NCBI GenBank assembly: GCA_037953745.1
Contig: JBAKBP010000785.1
Coordinates: 157,001 to 221,000, forward strand
DNA length: 64,000 bases
Direction: 5' to 3'
Source: Lithodes maja
Taxonomy: Eukaryota; Arthropoda; Malacostraca; Decapoda; Lithodidae
The translations under genes and the position numbers were made by a program. The notes beneath the pieces were generated by a model. That model was not told where the DNA came from. It ran no database searches and saw only the letters and a program-made list of their open reading frames with translations. This document shows positions 1 to 11,009 of the stretch, piece after piece. Every line of letters begins with the position of its first letter. The stretch's first letter is position 1.

Positions 1-1731
1 AAACATTTTGCCCGTTGGATCCCATAAATGTTTCCAAGCTACCAAGAGTCTATGATCACACAGTTGAGTTTATTTCCAAAATAATTAATAAGTGCTTCTC
101 TGAAGGTAGCTTCCCACATTCTGAAAAGCATGCACTACTCCGACCTACTCTAAAGAAGCCTGGACTTGATGTTGAGAACATGTTGAACTATCGTCCTGTC
201 TCCAACCTGTCCTTCATATCAAAGATATTAGAGCGTGCAATACTTGACCAATTACAACCACTACTTCAGCAGAATGAAACTATCCCAATTTTTCAGTCTG
301 CTTACCGACAGCATCATTCAACTGAAACAGCATTGATTAGAGTACATAATGATCTAGTTGAGAACATTTGCAATGGTGTGGCCTCACTATTGGTCTTGCT
401 TGATCTCTCTGCGGCTTTTGACACAGTGGATCACGAGTTGTTATTGAGTGATCTTTATGATTGTGGTGTGCGTGACTCCGCTCTCTTGCTTCTTGGGTCG
501 TACTTGTCAGGTAGATCCCAGAGTGTGATGGTAAATCAAGTGGTCTCGGACTCGACACCCCTGCAGTATGGTGTTCCGCACGGATCAGTTTTAGGTCCTA
601 TCCTATTTATAATTTATATTAGCAGTTTGTCTCTTCTGCTTCGTGCACATAATGTCACCTTTCACTTTTATGCAGATGACACCCAGATTTATGTGAGAAT
701 CACAAATATAGTTGATATACGGAGTAAGATGGAATTGTTGATGTCTGATATCAAGAAGTGGATGAGAGCGAGAAAACTTAAACTAAATGATGGTAAAACT
801 GATATTCTCATCATCCGAGGAAATAGAAGAGCTGATGATATAGTAGGTGCCCTCTCCATCAATGTGGGTGGATCTCAGCTGCGACCGGCCAACTCTGTTC
901 GAAATCTGGGTGTATATGTGAACTCCCGATTAGATTTCAAAGAGCATGTAAACCAGATAGTTAAAAGTTGTTACTTGCACATCAGAAATCTCTATTTGGT
1001 GAAGCCGTTTATAACCAGACGTTGCCTCCTGACGTTGGTTCACTCATTGGTCTTCTCTCGTGTTGATTATTGCAATGCCCTGTTGGTGGGTCTTCCAAAT
1101 TATATTTTGAAGAAAGTTCAGTCTGTTCTTAACAGGGCCGCAAGACTAATTTTTGGTGTTCCACCTAGAACTCCTACTACATCTCTTCACATAGAACTGC
1201 ACTGGCTGCCAGTAAGAGCAAGAATAGAATTTAAGTTGTGTTTGGTGACTTTTAAGGTTCTCAAATTTGGTGAGCCTAGGTACCTTGCGGAGCTGCTCAG
1301 GCGCCCACCGGCACACCATGGTGTAGTTGTGCGTCATGACAATGACCCTTTTCGTCTTGATGAACCAAGGGCTTTCCAGCAGTCTTCTTTCTTTGAGAGG
1401 TCATTCTCCTACATGTCTCCGAGGTTGTATAACAGGTTGCCGCTGTCCATGAGACAACTGAGTTCTGTTGAATGCTTCAAGAGACAACTTACGACTTTTC
1501 TCTTTGAGAGAAGCTATGATCTTGAGAGAGGTGTCATGACAGATGGCTATAGAGTTTAGGCTATTTTGCCACTGCTAGTGATTGTTAAATGTGTGTTGTA
1601 TATAAGCCTTCTTTTGATGCATTGATTTTTGTTCTTTTTTCTTTCTCTTTTCGAGCGCTAGTGAATTCTTCGGAAAAATTGGCACTTATGAGAAATAAGT
1701 AACATGCTTATTATTATTAGTAGTAGTAGTT
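1..1731 (+). mobile_element. Non-LTR retrotransposon (LINE, L2/CR1-like), copy 1
   Basis: This is the 3' part of a LINE. It has an open reverse-transcriptase frame to 1559, a 3' UTR of about 170 bp and a short TTA/GTA repeat tail near 1706-1731, after which DIRS element 1 sequence begins. A second copy at 34818-35675 is nearly identical from position 870 onward, including the 3' UTR, which fixes the 3' end. The 5' end lies outside the window. A short simple-repeat tail instead of poly(A) is typical of CR1/L2-group elements; the clade call is from RT motifs only. Confidence 0.85.
3..1559 (+). CDS. LINE reverse transcriptase, C-terminal ORF2 part (partial at window edge)
   Basis: The frame is open from the left edge to a TAG at 1557, about 518 codons, so the start codon is off-window and the endonuclease half is not seen. 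In order it shows the RT fingers motif NYRPVSNLSFISKILE (about 185-235), the motif A region LLDLSAAFDTVDH (about 394-432), the GVPHGSVLGP turn (about 571-600), the catalytic FYADD (YADD codons 669-680) and a long thumb/C-terminal region ending in a conserved block with HLYLVKP-like and NRAARLIFG motifs. The enzyme copies element RNA at a nicked target in the nucleus. No stop or frameshift interrupts the visible part, so this copy is young. Product identity is secure; assignment to L2/CR1 rather than another Jockey-group clade is inferred. Confidence 0.88.
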   Translation, partial: TFCPLDPINVSKLPRVYDHTVEFISKIINKCFSEGSFPHSEKHALLRPTLKKPGLDVENMLNYRPVSNLSFISKILERAILDQLQPLLQQNETIPIFQSAYRQHHSTETALIRVHNDLVENICNGVASLLVLLDLSAAFDTVDHELLLSDLYDCGVRDSALLLLGSYLSGRSQSVMVNQVVSDSTPLQYGVPHGSVLGPILFIIYISSLSLLLRAHNVTFHFYADDTQIYVRITNIVDIRSKMELLMSDIKKWMRARKLKLNDGKTDILIIRGNRRADDIVGALSINVGGSQLRPANSVRNLGVYVNSRLDFKEHVNQIVKSCYLHIRNLYLVKPFITRRCLLTLVHSLVFSRVDYCNALLVGLPNYILKKVQSVLNRAARLIFGVPPRTPTTSLHIELHWLPVRARIEFKLCLVTFKVLKFGEPRYLAELLRRPPAHHGVVVRHDNDPFRLDEPRAFQQSSFFERSFSYMSPRLYNRLPLSMRQLSSVECFKRQLTTFLFERSYDLERGVMTDGYRV

Positions 1732-1989
1732 TTGCCCAATCCAGGGGTACCCCACGGGGGCCCCTGTTTGTGCGAAACCACCCTCCCTGCCACTTCTCCT
1801 CATGGGCTTTGCTCTATCTCTGTGGGTTGGGTGGTTCCTGGGGGATGTGCCTCCTCTCCCCTGGTGTGTCTTCCTTGCCTCTCCCTTTACCGGTTGAGTT
1901 AGGATAAATTCAAGGAAGACACTGCTCAGCTTGATGGCCATCATCGCTTGGAGTTCATAAGGAGATGACACATTTTTGTGGCCTTTTTT

Positions 1990-2190
1990 GGTATTCCCTA
2001 GACGCTCCTCTCGCTTTTTCGGCGCCGGACCATCTCGGCCGGTCCCGCAAATTTGCGGAGAGCTCGATTCGGTCCTCTGGGACGTTTCGGCTCCCCGCAA
2101 ATTTGCGGAGATCGCTGGGGGGTCCCGCGGAGATGCGGGAGGGTTGTGTCGGTACGGTTATGCCTCCATTGGCCCACAAATTTGCGGTTA
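1990..2190. repeat. Repeated palindrome CCGCAAATTTGCGG in element 1 leader
   Basis: The perfect 14-bp palindrome CCGCAAATTTGCGG occurs at 2045-2058 and 2095-2108, with a one-mismatch third copy at 2173-2186 and a related CCCGCGGAGATGCGGGA at 2124-2140. The spacing is about 50 and 78 bp. It lies in the noncoding leader upstream of gag. The function is unknown; a protein-binding or RNA stem site is possible. Confidence 0.7.
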
Positions 2191-2519
2191 TAGTTGGCTT
2201 TCACTGTTGACCTTTTTTATGTCATCTTGTTGCCTGATACTATATTGGTGTATGCACTTTACTAGTGTTATGGACCCTGCATGTAAGGTGTTGAGTGGTG
2301 GTTAACACTTTCTCCATCTTTGCAGGTTCTGCTTGTGCTCTTCCACCTCGCCCGCCCTCCTCACCTACCTCGGTGCTCCCGGTTTAGAGTGAGTACGGAT
2401 ACCGATTTGCATGTGTGTTACTGTTTACCCATGCTCATTCCCTGGTTTTTATTGGACATTCTCTACACTTACTCCGTCGACGTGCTGCTTATGGTGTGTG
2501 TTCTTCCGTTGCAGGTGGG

Positions 2520-5299
2520 ATGCCTTGCTTTCGCCCGGGTTGTGGCTCCCCGTGCTTGGAGCGCCACAGGTCCTGCTTACGCCACTCGCAATGTGTGTCC
2601 TCTACGGCCTACCTCCCTGCTCTGTGTGGCCCGTGTATGGACCTGGTGGATGTGGTGAACCATAGCCCTGGTTCCTCAGAGGCGGCAGTGGCCTCTGCTT
2701 CCCTTCAATCGGTGTGGGCGGTGGTCTCCCACCACATTAGGACTGTGGGCCACCGTTCCACGGCCTTTGTTGACGACCGGATCCGCGTCGCCCTGGGCAT
2801 CCCTGACCCGTCTGGAGGCCGTTCACCTGGCCCTCTCCCTGCTCGGGCCCTCCTCCCTGGATCCCGCGGCCGGTCATCACATCGTTGGGAGGATCCCCAG
2901 CTCCGTCCACGCTCTCGCTCACCTCATCGCCCGTCCTCTACTGCCCCTCGTCGTCCTCCTGATCGCCTTGACGACGCCCATCGCCCTCATCATGGTTCTC
3001 ACCCTGAGGCCGGGGTTAGCGGCTCTGCCCCTGTGCGCCCTCCCCTGGCCTCTCCGGATAGGGGCTTTACTACCTTCCGCCCGCTTCCCCTGCACAAAAG
3101 ACATCCTCTTCCTTTGTCCTCTACGCGCGCGGATGTTCATGCTGTAGCTGGCCCTCTGCTCCCTCCTCCTACACTGTCCAGGAGGGTCCGCCAGGATGTA
3201 GTTGCTTCTCCTCCTACTTCTCCTGCTTCGGTGCCTATTCTTCCTTCACGGTCTCGTCCCAAGGTGGAGGTCCCTCCCTCCTCCGCCTCGGTGTCTGGCC
3301 GCCCTGTTCTCTCAGCCCCGGGGATCCTTGCTCTGTTTCCCCACGCGGCTCCTTCTGACCTCCTTTCACCCGGCCAGCCTTCCCACTCCCGTCATCCTGC
3401 TCCTCCTCATTCTTCTATCCCTGATCTTCACTTACCAGCTCGCCAGGGGGGTACCCCGCCTCTTGACTCGGTGGAGTATAGCGAGGTTTCGGGGTCCCCT
3501 TTCTCGGGAGCTGACATGTCGCTGGAAGAGGGGGATGGTGATGTTTCCCCCTCGGGCATTAGTGATCGGGGACGAGACCCTCAGAGGCGCCACGGCCGTC
3601 GTCGCTCGCCTTCTTTGGGCCGCGACGCTGCTGTTTCGTGTCGTGGGTCTCGCTCCCGCTGACGCTCGCCCCTGCGGGCCGAACAATCTTCGGGGGGGTC
3701 GCCTCTCTCGGATCTATTTTCGGCTATGCAGGGGTGGGTTGTGTCACGAATCGACGAGCGCTTGGAGGCGATGCAAGACTCCCTCTTATCGCGCTTCTTG
3801 GCGATGACACAACCTCAGCGCCTCACCCAACCTACCCCTGCTTTGGTCCCCCTCCCTTCTGCAGTGGACCACATTCCTTCTCGCCCAGCTTCTCCGCCTG
3901 CCCGGTCGTCGGCTAGTACTGCTCCTGCCCTAGCTCAGGAGGTTGCCCCTGCTGTCTCCCATGCGGAGGTTCTCCGTCTGCTAGGGCAGGGTCCGCGCTT
4001 GCCCCCCATCCAGAAGGCCAAGGTCCCATCGCGGACCATGCCGCTCCTCTATGGCTCCTTGGCTGTTTGGAAGGGGGTGCAGGCCTCCCACCCGGAGCGT
4101 GCTACCGGCTTCCCGTCAGGTGAGAGGCCCTCTCGAGACCATCGGGCTGGTCGGTGCAAATTAATGATAAGATGCAGTTCAGGGCGATCAGGGTGGATGG
4201 TCAGGTGGCTGACGTGGAGGTGCGGGCTTACCCGACGAGGACTGACCTTCAGTACTTTTCGGTGAAGCCCCAGCCCCCGTCTGCTCCTCGGACTAAGCTC
4301 TGGTCAGACTTCGGCCGCCAGGACATCCTTCAGGATGTTCAGTCCCTGGCTGTGTTGACGGGACTGTCCTCCTATGGGACGGGTTTGTGCGACGACGGTA
4401 AGCCTGGCTTAGCCGTCGTGCTCGATAACCCTCTCCCATTGGAGGCCTGGTTTGCTGAGGCCTTAGAATTTGCCAACCGTTCCGTCGACAGATCTACTTC
4501 AGTCCCTCCCCCGGAGTCATCACTGCTTTTGCCTCCTCTTGTATCTGTCGGCGGATTGGACGGCAAGTTCTGGTCCTGGATCAGCGCGCCCAAACTTGAA
4601 ATTTGTTCTATTGCTAACCCGTTCTTCTCTCACCCAGATAAGTCCTCTGTCGACAGGGATTTTACCTTGCGACAGAGGGTGGCGAACTTATTATCTTGTC
4701 TTTTAGGTTCCCTCCAGACGTCTGTTCACCACCTGCGGCTTATCGAGGCGACTGCACCGGGCGACCTTCGCGAGGGTTTAGACCACGTTCGGCGGATCCA
4801 CCTTCAGCTCGCGGTGTCTTTGGTTCCCGAGCTGAAGGCGGTTTTGTGCGAGGCAACTCGACAACGCCAGACGGTAAGGTCCTCGTTCTGCCGGAAAGCC
4901 CCCTTGGATATTCGTCAGGGTTTGTTGTACTCTGAGCTCTATACATCGGGGCTTTTTGCGCAGGATTCTTGGGAACGCTACGCTTCTCTGTCGGCGGACC
5001 CTGCTTACGACATGCAACGACGCGCTGTGTCGCGACCAGGGTATTCTCAGTCCCGTCCTTCTGACGGTCCTCTTCGGTGTGCTGCCGCCAGTGCTGCCGC
5101 CAAGAAAGGGCGCAGGAAAGGGAAGTTGCCGTCCAGAGCGTCGGTTCTGCCTCGCACTTCTGTTCTTGCTCCCTTTCATCCCCGCCGAGAAGGGGCTGGC
5201 CAGCCTTCCACTTCCGGCCGCACTTCGACGGGGTCAGACGCGCGACGGACAGGGGATGGGGTGACCCGCCCTTTTCGACGAGGTGGGGGGGGGGGGTAG
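2520..5299 (+). pseudogene. DIRS element 1 gag-like protein (broken)
   Basis: The start is set at the ATG at 2520, where the protein begins with a Cys-rich stretch (MPCFRPGCGSPC) that could bind zinc. A long Pro/Ser/Arg-rich low-complexity region follows. The frame is interrupted by a TGA at 3660-3662, resumes in the same frame to about 4100, then shifts frame. The core conserved with elements 2 and 3 holds MPLLYG near 4038 and TKLWSDFG near 4290, then an alpha-helical region to about 5000 and a basic tail. The frame closes at TAG 5297-5299 just after a G-run; the neighbouring frame continues as an RGG-rich tail, so the G-run has probably changed length. The family is recognised by homology to the other two copies here; function as DIRS Gag (RNA packaging) is inferred from position. 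Confidence 0.7.
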
Positions 5300-5309
5300 A
5301 GGAGGTCAA

Positions 5310-7300
5310 CGTGGCGCTTATGACCGCAAGGACCGTACCGGTGGACCCTCCACGTCAAAAAAATTTGTAGGTTCTCCGGGTCGGTATCCTCCTTGTTCTC
5401 CTTCTCGCCTAGCCGAAAGGGTCGCTCACCTCATCTGGGGGGCTACCACAGGTTGTTTTCGCCCTTGCGCCCCTCGCTGGCCACGAGGGACTTGGGGGCG
5501 GAAGATTGCACGGAGGGGTCTAACCTGGAGATGGAAGTCCAGACCCCCACTCAGCTCTTGTTAACGAAGCCGGCCCGTCTCTTCGGAGGTGGCCGACGTG
5601 ATAACGTCCATGCACGAGCAGGGAATCGTCAAGGAGGTGAAAGCCGGTCAACCGGTTTTCCTCTCCCGTGTATTTCTGGTACCGTGTATTTCTGTGCGAT
5701 GCGACCGGTGGTGGATCTGTCGGCCCTCAACGGGCACATCGTGAACACACGGTTTCGGATGCTGACGGTGCACCAGGTACGACTGGCCCTGCGACCTCTG
5801 TCGTGGGTAGTGTCGCTGGACCTCAAGGATGCGTATTGGCACGTTCCTATCCATCCTCGTTTCCAGCGATTCTTGGCCGTTCAGACTTCCGATCGTGTGT
5901 TCATGTTCGACAGACTTCCCTTCGGTCTCAACATCGCGCCGCGGATCTTCTCGAAACTGGTGAAGCAGGCTCTGGATCCTCTCCTCAGGGGCGGCCTCCA
6001 GATCCTGTTTTACTTGGACGATTGGTTGATAAGTTTCAGACACCCTAGAACAGTGCGTCCGCGACACCCTAACAGTAGTTCACCACATCACACAGTTAGG
6101 GTTCAAAATCAATATTCCCAAGTCACGCCTGACCCCGTTGCACGTCGTGACGTGGGTAGGTCTCGAATGGGATCTGACCAGCGCTACAGTGACCCAGAGT
6201 CAGCCAAACGCGGTGAAACTTCGCCGTGTTGCACTCGGTCTCCCTCACGAGGAGGATCTGGGACTCATTAGTGGGTTCACTGAATTGGGCCGCTCTGACC
6301 ATTCCCTTAGGGAGGCTCAGGCTGCGCCGCCTAATACTCATGGGCAACAAGGTGTTTCCGTTGGCCCCTATGGATCGGCTCATGCCGATCCCGCGTCCCA
6401 TTCACAGACACTTAGGACACTGGGTTGCTCGGGGCACGCTCTCTGCGGCTGTGCCCTGGACCGCCCCCCCCCCCGCCGACGATCTGGGTAGATACAGATG
6501 CGTCGAGCGAGGTAGGGTGGGGTTACCAATCCAACCTGGGACATCAACATCACGGCAGATGGGTGGGACACACACACCTACACATCAATGCCCTCGAACT
6601 GTTGGTTCCCTTGTTCTTCCTGAGGGACCACACGCTGGCCCTTCGGGGCAAGTCGGTGGCCTTCAGGATAGACAATCAGACAGCTGTCCACTGTATCCAA
6701 AAGCAGGGGTCCTCCAGGTCATTGACTCTGTTGGGGATCTCAGAGAAGTTGTTCTTCCTCGCGAACTGACACGACATCTCCCTGCACGCCTCCTACCTGC
6801 CCGGGACTGCCAACCTGTGGGCGGATGCCCTGTCGAGAGGACAGGGCGTTCTTGTAGAATGGGCAAAGAAACAGACTGTGTTCGACGACCTCGCAGCTTC
6901 CTGGGGTGTTCCGGAGGTCGACTTGTTCGCATCGAAGGAGACGCGCAAGTTGCCTCAGTACCTATCCCTCCGGACTCGCACTCCGGAGGGGGGTCCGGAC
7001 GCTTTCATGGAAGACTGGAACAGGTGGCAGTCGATATACATATTTCCGCCACCAGACGCACTGTTGATGTGCAAAGTCCTCGCGAGGCTGCGGCTGTACC
7101 GCGGCAGAGTCTGGCTAATAGCGCCTCTGTGGCCGGCCCAGGCTTGGTACGCCCAGTTGAAGCGGTGGTGCCCGAGTCCGGTCCCTCTCCCTCTCTCAAA
7201 CTTCCACTTGAGCCAGGTTGGAGACCTGCGGACCTCGTTGGCCTTCGCATCGTGGATGTTCGTGAGGCATGGTAGCTCCCAGTCCACGGACGGGACCTGA
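5310..7300 (+). pseudogene. DIRS element 1 reverse transcriptase / RNase H polyprotein (broken)
   Basis: RT motifs appear in sequence: MRPVVDLSALN (5699-5731), SLDLKDAYWHVPIHP (5815-5860), the LPFGLNIAPRIF block and FYLDDWL (about 6009-6030) with the YLDD catalytic box usual in DIRS elements. RNase H follows in another frame (WVDTDASSEVGWG near 6480, INALELLVP, FRIDNQTAVH near 6664). Then comes the conserved DIRS block VDLFAS, IFPPPDALLM, LIAPLWPAQAWY (6917-7155). At least three frame changes occur, one at a short duplication of GTGTATTTCTG near 5669-5695. A close relative with a better frame is at 25030-26953. Function would be copying element RNA; this copy cannot make an intact enzyme. Confidence 0.85.
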
Positions 7301-7870
7301 CTGACTTTCTGAAGCGTTCATGGACGTCTTCGACTTGGGGGACTTACGAGTCCCACTGGAGGTCTTTTACTAGGTGGATACAAGACACTCGCCAGACAGT
7401 TAGCTCTTCTTCCTTCATACTACACTACTTGTTTCACCTCTTCCGTACACGTCGCTTTCAAGTCAACACTATACGTAACCACTTGTCTGCCATCCGGGAG
7501 GTCTTTGAGTCCGTCACTGGGCTGGTCGTTCCGCCGAAGGAGCTGGATTCCTTCATGAAGGCTGCCTTCAAGGGAACGACCGCCTCCGCGCCAGATCCCT
7601 CCTCAGTGGGATCTGGGGCGAGCTCTGGACCTTCTGGCTTCACACGCATATACACGGGACACTACACCGGTTCAGTTGCTCGAGCGTACACTCTTCCTTG
7701 TCGCTCTGGCCACTGGGGATAGGGTGTCTGAACTAGCAGCCATGTCACAGTCCCAGGAATGCATGCGATTCTCCCCGTCCTTGAATGTCGTCACGTTAGC
7801 CACCTCCTCTCATTTTGTTGCCAAGAATGAGAGAGAGACCCACGTTTTCAAGCCTTTCACCATCCAGGCT
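7249..7870 (+). pseudogene. DIRS element 1 tyrosine recombinase, N-terminal part (split by piggyBac A)
   Basis: Homologous to the recombinase at 26926-28592. A TAG at 7273-7275 and a frameshift near 7670 break it. The core-binding helices (NTIRNHLSAIREVF, about 7450-7500) and the first catalytic arginine box (ALATGDRVSELAAMS, about 7704-7750) are visible. The gene stops at the TTAA at 7871, where piggyBac copy A is inserted, and resumes at 12110 in the compatible frame. Tyrosine recombinase is the DIRS substitute for integrase. Confidence 0.85.
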
Positions 7871-7874
7871 TTAA

Positions 7875-7955
7875 CCCTTCAACCCCGGGTGGTACACGTG
7901 TGTACCATTATGGTTTGACCCGAGGAACCCGGGTGGTACAACACTGTACCATTGC
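7875..7955 (+). repeat. Tandem subterminal repeats at piggyBac A left end
   Basis: The terminal unit AACCCCGGGTGGTACACG (from about 7881) with its dyad partner TGTACCAT is repeated about 47 bp further in as GGAACCCGGGTGGTACAACA with TGTACCAT. Each unit contains the inverted pair GGTACA/TGTACC. Copies B (about 23740-23793), C (about 58525-58593) and D (62536-62620) keep the same two-unit plan. Such repeats are likely transposase-binding sites; this is inferred. Confidence 0.7.
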
Positions 7956-8075
7956 TTGCGTGTGTGCTTTCGAGTGGCGCGCGTAAATATTTCGTTCCGT
8001 GGTCACCAGGCGTCGCTAGGCGACGCCACCAGACAGCATGTACGCCACCAAAACAGTCTCTACCCTGCCGCCAAC

Positions 8076-11009
8076 ATGGATACTAGCCCAAAAAGTGATT
8101 CCCTTGTGTCCGATTCTACGCTCCCTTCGACGCCTGCCCATGTTCGTCGCGCCCTAACGCAAAGGCACGTACAAGATGCGTTGACTCCCGGAGGTATTGA
8201 AATAGCTTTGAGGAGTTATGAACGTGGTGAAGGCAAAAATAGTGTTGATGACTTGGGCAGTGATAGCTCCGAGTCTTATCAGTCTCACTATAGTGAAGAT
8301 TTTGACGATCTACACGAAATCCATGAAAGAGACGCGCTTTTTATTGGATTTGAGCATGACGATGAAAGTGATGATAGTACTGAACGTGATATAGTTGTGC
8401 AAGGTGATGAGAGTGTAGTGAGAGTGAGCGAATGGGACAGCACTAGGTCGACTGCCAAGTTTAGGTTGAGTGACACGACACCTAGCCCTTCGCCAGCTAA
8501 ATCCCCATTCAAGATACGTTTCTATAAGAAGCAAGTTCTGAAAAAGGCGGCCGCGGCAGCCAGGAAAGAGGCCCTAAAACTTGGTGAGGGAGCAGTGTGT
8601 GAGGGTGCCAGTGAGGCTGCGCGTGAGGCCGAGGTTGACCCGCCATTGTCTTCCTTATCTACCCACGCCACCCAAGTTGCCCCAGGCGCCCGCCATTCTT
8701 CCCCACCACCACCAGCACTGCCTAGGGTTGAGGACCCCCCACTTTCGGCATATTTACCCCCTATTTCCCCCGAGAGGAGACATACTACTAAAGAAAAGGG
8801 AAAAGGGAGAAAATATGTTAAAAAAGGAGCTACAAGTAGGCGCTCTTTGTTCGAGGCTCCCGCGGCTTCCACCCCTGCCGCTCCCAGCCATACGCCCCCG
8901 CAAGTTTCCCCAGGGTCCACCCCACCTCTCCAGCCTACAACAGAGGTTCCTCATGATGTTTTTGACCTCGCATCCATACCTGCACCTACAGACACTGAAC
9001 CAGTGCTGTCTACGACTCGTCGTAGGCCAAGGAGCCCCGAACCTCTGCATGAAGATGACAGAGCCTTACCTCCCACTCCTTCCCAACCTCGCCGACCTAC
9101 ACGCCGCCCATGCATCATTCGTTCCCCGCGAGATTATGAGGGGGGCTCTGAAGATGAAGGGCACCTCACAGATGACTCTGGCCATGATTACCTGGGTCCA
9201 CCGTCAGGGCAAGATGACGGCTCTGACGACAACGACGATGACTTTATGGACATCGACGACCCTCAACCCAGACGCTTTGCCCAGGGCCGTCGTGCTCCTG
9301 GCCGCCCTGGCCGCCTGGCTGGCCGCCGGGCTGGGCCTGGGCGCCGTCGCGCTCCTGGCCGCCCTAGGGTGCGCGCCGCCAAAGTTCGTGGGCGTGCTGC
9401 CCCCGCTGTAGCTCCTCGTCAGCGTCGCCAGAAGGACGCATTTTATATTTTCAACTGGCAGGATGTGGCTGCTGATGAAGTCATTGACCCTGATGTAACC
9501 CCTTTTGATGAGGTACAGGATGCTCCAGGAGTTACCCCAAGTTTTCCTGCAGGCCCCAATGCTCGACCACATGAGCTTTTTGAGGCATTTTTTGATAAGG
9601 AGGTTACTGACTTTGTCATACAAGAGACAAATAAGCACTACCAAGTCCAGGTTAACTTTTTTGGCAAGGTGACCAAGGGCCACATGAAGCGGTGGACCGC
9701 AGTGACTCATCCCGAGTTCATGGTGTTCCTGGCAATCACCATGCTAATGCCTCATGTGAAGAAGCACAGGTTGGCTGACTATTGGATCACCAAAGATCTG
9801 ATATCCACCCCTGCCTTCGGGAAATACATCTCTCGGGACCGGTACCTCGACATCCTCGGAGCGCTCCATCTTGTCACCAACACCGACATGCATCTCCCTG
9901 ACAAACTGTGGAAGATTAGGACGTTGTACGAGATGATGAGAGAACGTTTCACGTCCTACTTCATGCCCTTCTGCAACGTCTGTATTGACGAGTCTCTTAT
10001 GCTGTTCCGGGGAAAGCTGAGCTTCAGGCAGTACATCCCCTCAAAGAGACATCGCTTTGGTATAAAGTTCTTTGTGCTGTGCGATTGCCAAACTGGCTAT
10101 GTCCTGGACTTCCTGGTCTACAGCGGGAAGGAAGGGGACGTGGCAATAGACCCCCTCATTGGCTTTGGCGGAGCAGTGGTTCAAGCCATGATGAACCGGT
10201 ACTTCCAAAAGAATCACGTCCTCTACACGGACAACTACTACACGTCCCCCACTCTCTCAAAGTACCTCCATCAGCGCCAGACGGGGACTGTAGGCACAGT
10301 TAGAGCAAAAAGGAAGGGCATGCCAAGTTTCCCTCCTAAAACAAAGAAAGGCGATGTCTTCAAGAAGAAGTCGGGACCCATTCTGGCTATCCACTGGCAC
10401 GACCAGCGGAAGGTCAACCTCCTGAGCACCGTCCACAAGGGGGAAATGGTTGAGACTGGCAAGGTGGATCGCCACACCCAAGTCAGGGTGACCAAGCCCG
10501 ATGCTGTAATTGACTACAACATAAATATGAGGCTGGTGGACAAGTCCGACATGCAGATAGGCTTCATCGACTGTCTGCGTACCTCGTGCAGATGGTACAA
10601 AAAGTTCTTTCTGCACATGGTGGACATGTCAATGCTGAATGCCTATAATATCTACAGGCTTCGGAATCCGCGCACACCCAGGAAGTTCAGTAGCCTGCGG
10701 AGGTTCCAAAAACAGGTGTTGGTGGAGCTCCTGGACAGGTATGCTATGCCACAGAGGGCAGTGGTACAACCTGGGCGCCCCGTTCAGGACCGCATGCAGT
10801 GTGCACAGTATCTAAATGTGCACAAGCTCGGTTACCTGCCTCTGGAACGAGATGGAGTCACCATTAGCAGAAGGCGGTGCCATGTCTGCTGGAACAGCCA
10901 GGTGAGGCCGAGGAAGCAGAAAAAGACCACCATGCAGTGTGTGGAGTGCCAGCTGTCACTATGTGCTATACCGTGCTTTGCTGAATACCACACCAAGCAG
11001 GAGTACTAA
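8076..11009 (+). CDS. piggyBac-family transposase, full length (977 aa)
   Basis: The enzyme would cut and paste the element at TTAA. The start is the ATG at 8076 (MDTSPKSDS), preceded by GCCGCCAAC, a strong animal translation context conserved in copies B and C; the frame extends 40 codons further up but this ATG is conserved. Residues 1-400 are a low-complexity region with acidic Ser/Asp/Glu stretches and Pro-rich parts. Residues about 405-450 are a Gly-Arg-Pro-rich, AT-hook-like patch. The DDE_Tnp_1_7 domain runs about 497-900. The catalytic aspartates fit D638 (CIDES), D719 (YTDNYY) and D822 (RLVDKSD). A C-terminal Cys-rich zinc finger begins at C935 (CHVCW...CVEC...CAIPC...H). At 977 aa it is longer than the roughly 600-aa moth enzyme because of the N-terminal extension. 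No stop or frameshift is visible. Confidence 0.93.
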   Translation: MDTSPKSDSLVSDSTLPSTPAHVRRALTQRHVQDALTPGGIEIALRSYERGEGKNSVDDLGSDSSESYQSHYSEDFDDLHEIHERDALFIGFEHDDESDDSTERDIVVQGDESVVRVSEWDSTRSTAKFRLSDTTPSPSPAKSPFKIRFYKKQVLKKAAAAARKEALKLGEGAVCEGASEAAREAEVDPPLSSLSTHATQVAPGARHSSPPPPALPRVEDPPLSAYLPPISPERRHTTKEKGKGRKYVKKGATSRRSLFEAPAASTPAAPSHTPPQVSPGSTPPLQPTTEVPHDVFDLASIPAPTDTEPVLSTTRRRPRSPEPLHEDDRALPPTPSQPRRPTRRPCIIRSPRDYEGGSEDEGHLTDDSGHDYLGPPSGQDDGSDDNDDDFMDIDDPQPRRFAQGRRAPGRPGRLAGRRAGPGRRRAPGRPRVRAAKVRGRAAPAVAPRQRRQKDAFYIFNWQDVAADEVIDPDVTPFDEVQDAPGVTPSFPAGPNARPHELFEAFFDKEVTDFVIQETNKHYQVQVNFFGKVTKGHMKRWTAVTHPEFMVFLAITMLMPHVKKHRLADYWITKDLISTPAFGKYISRDRYLDILGALHLVTNTDMHLPDKLWKIRTLYEMMRERFTSYFMPFCNVCIDESLMLFRGKLSFRQYIPSKRHRFGIKFFVLCDCQTGYVLDFLVYSGKEGDVAIDPLIGFGGAVVQAMMNRYFQKNHVLYTDNYYTSPTLSKYLHQRQTGTVGTVRAKRKGMPSFPPKTKKGDVFKKKSGPILAIHWHDQRKVNLLSTVHKGEMVETGKVDRHTQVRVTKPDAVIDYNINMRLVDKSDMQIGFIDCLRTSCRWYKKFFLHMVDMSMLNAYNIYRLRNPRTPRKFSSLRRFQKQVLVELLDRYAMPQRAVVQPGRPVQDRMQCAQYLNVHKLGYLPLERDGVTISRRRCHVCWNSQVRPRKQKKTTMQCVECQLSLCAIPCFAEYHTKQEY

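Noticed and set aside
1704..2310. Short overlapping frames on both strands
   Set aside because: They arise from GC-rich palindromic leader sequence and share no motif with known proteins.
2415..3662. Host-like Ser/Arg/Pro-rich protein
   Set aside because: Its position upstream of a DIRS gag core, RT and recombinase in the same orientation makes it the low-complexity N-terminal part of the element's gag.
6226..7275. 349-codon frame over DIRS 1 RNase H
   Set aside because: RNase H and downstream DIRS motifs are in the other frames; low-complexity shadow.
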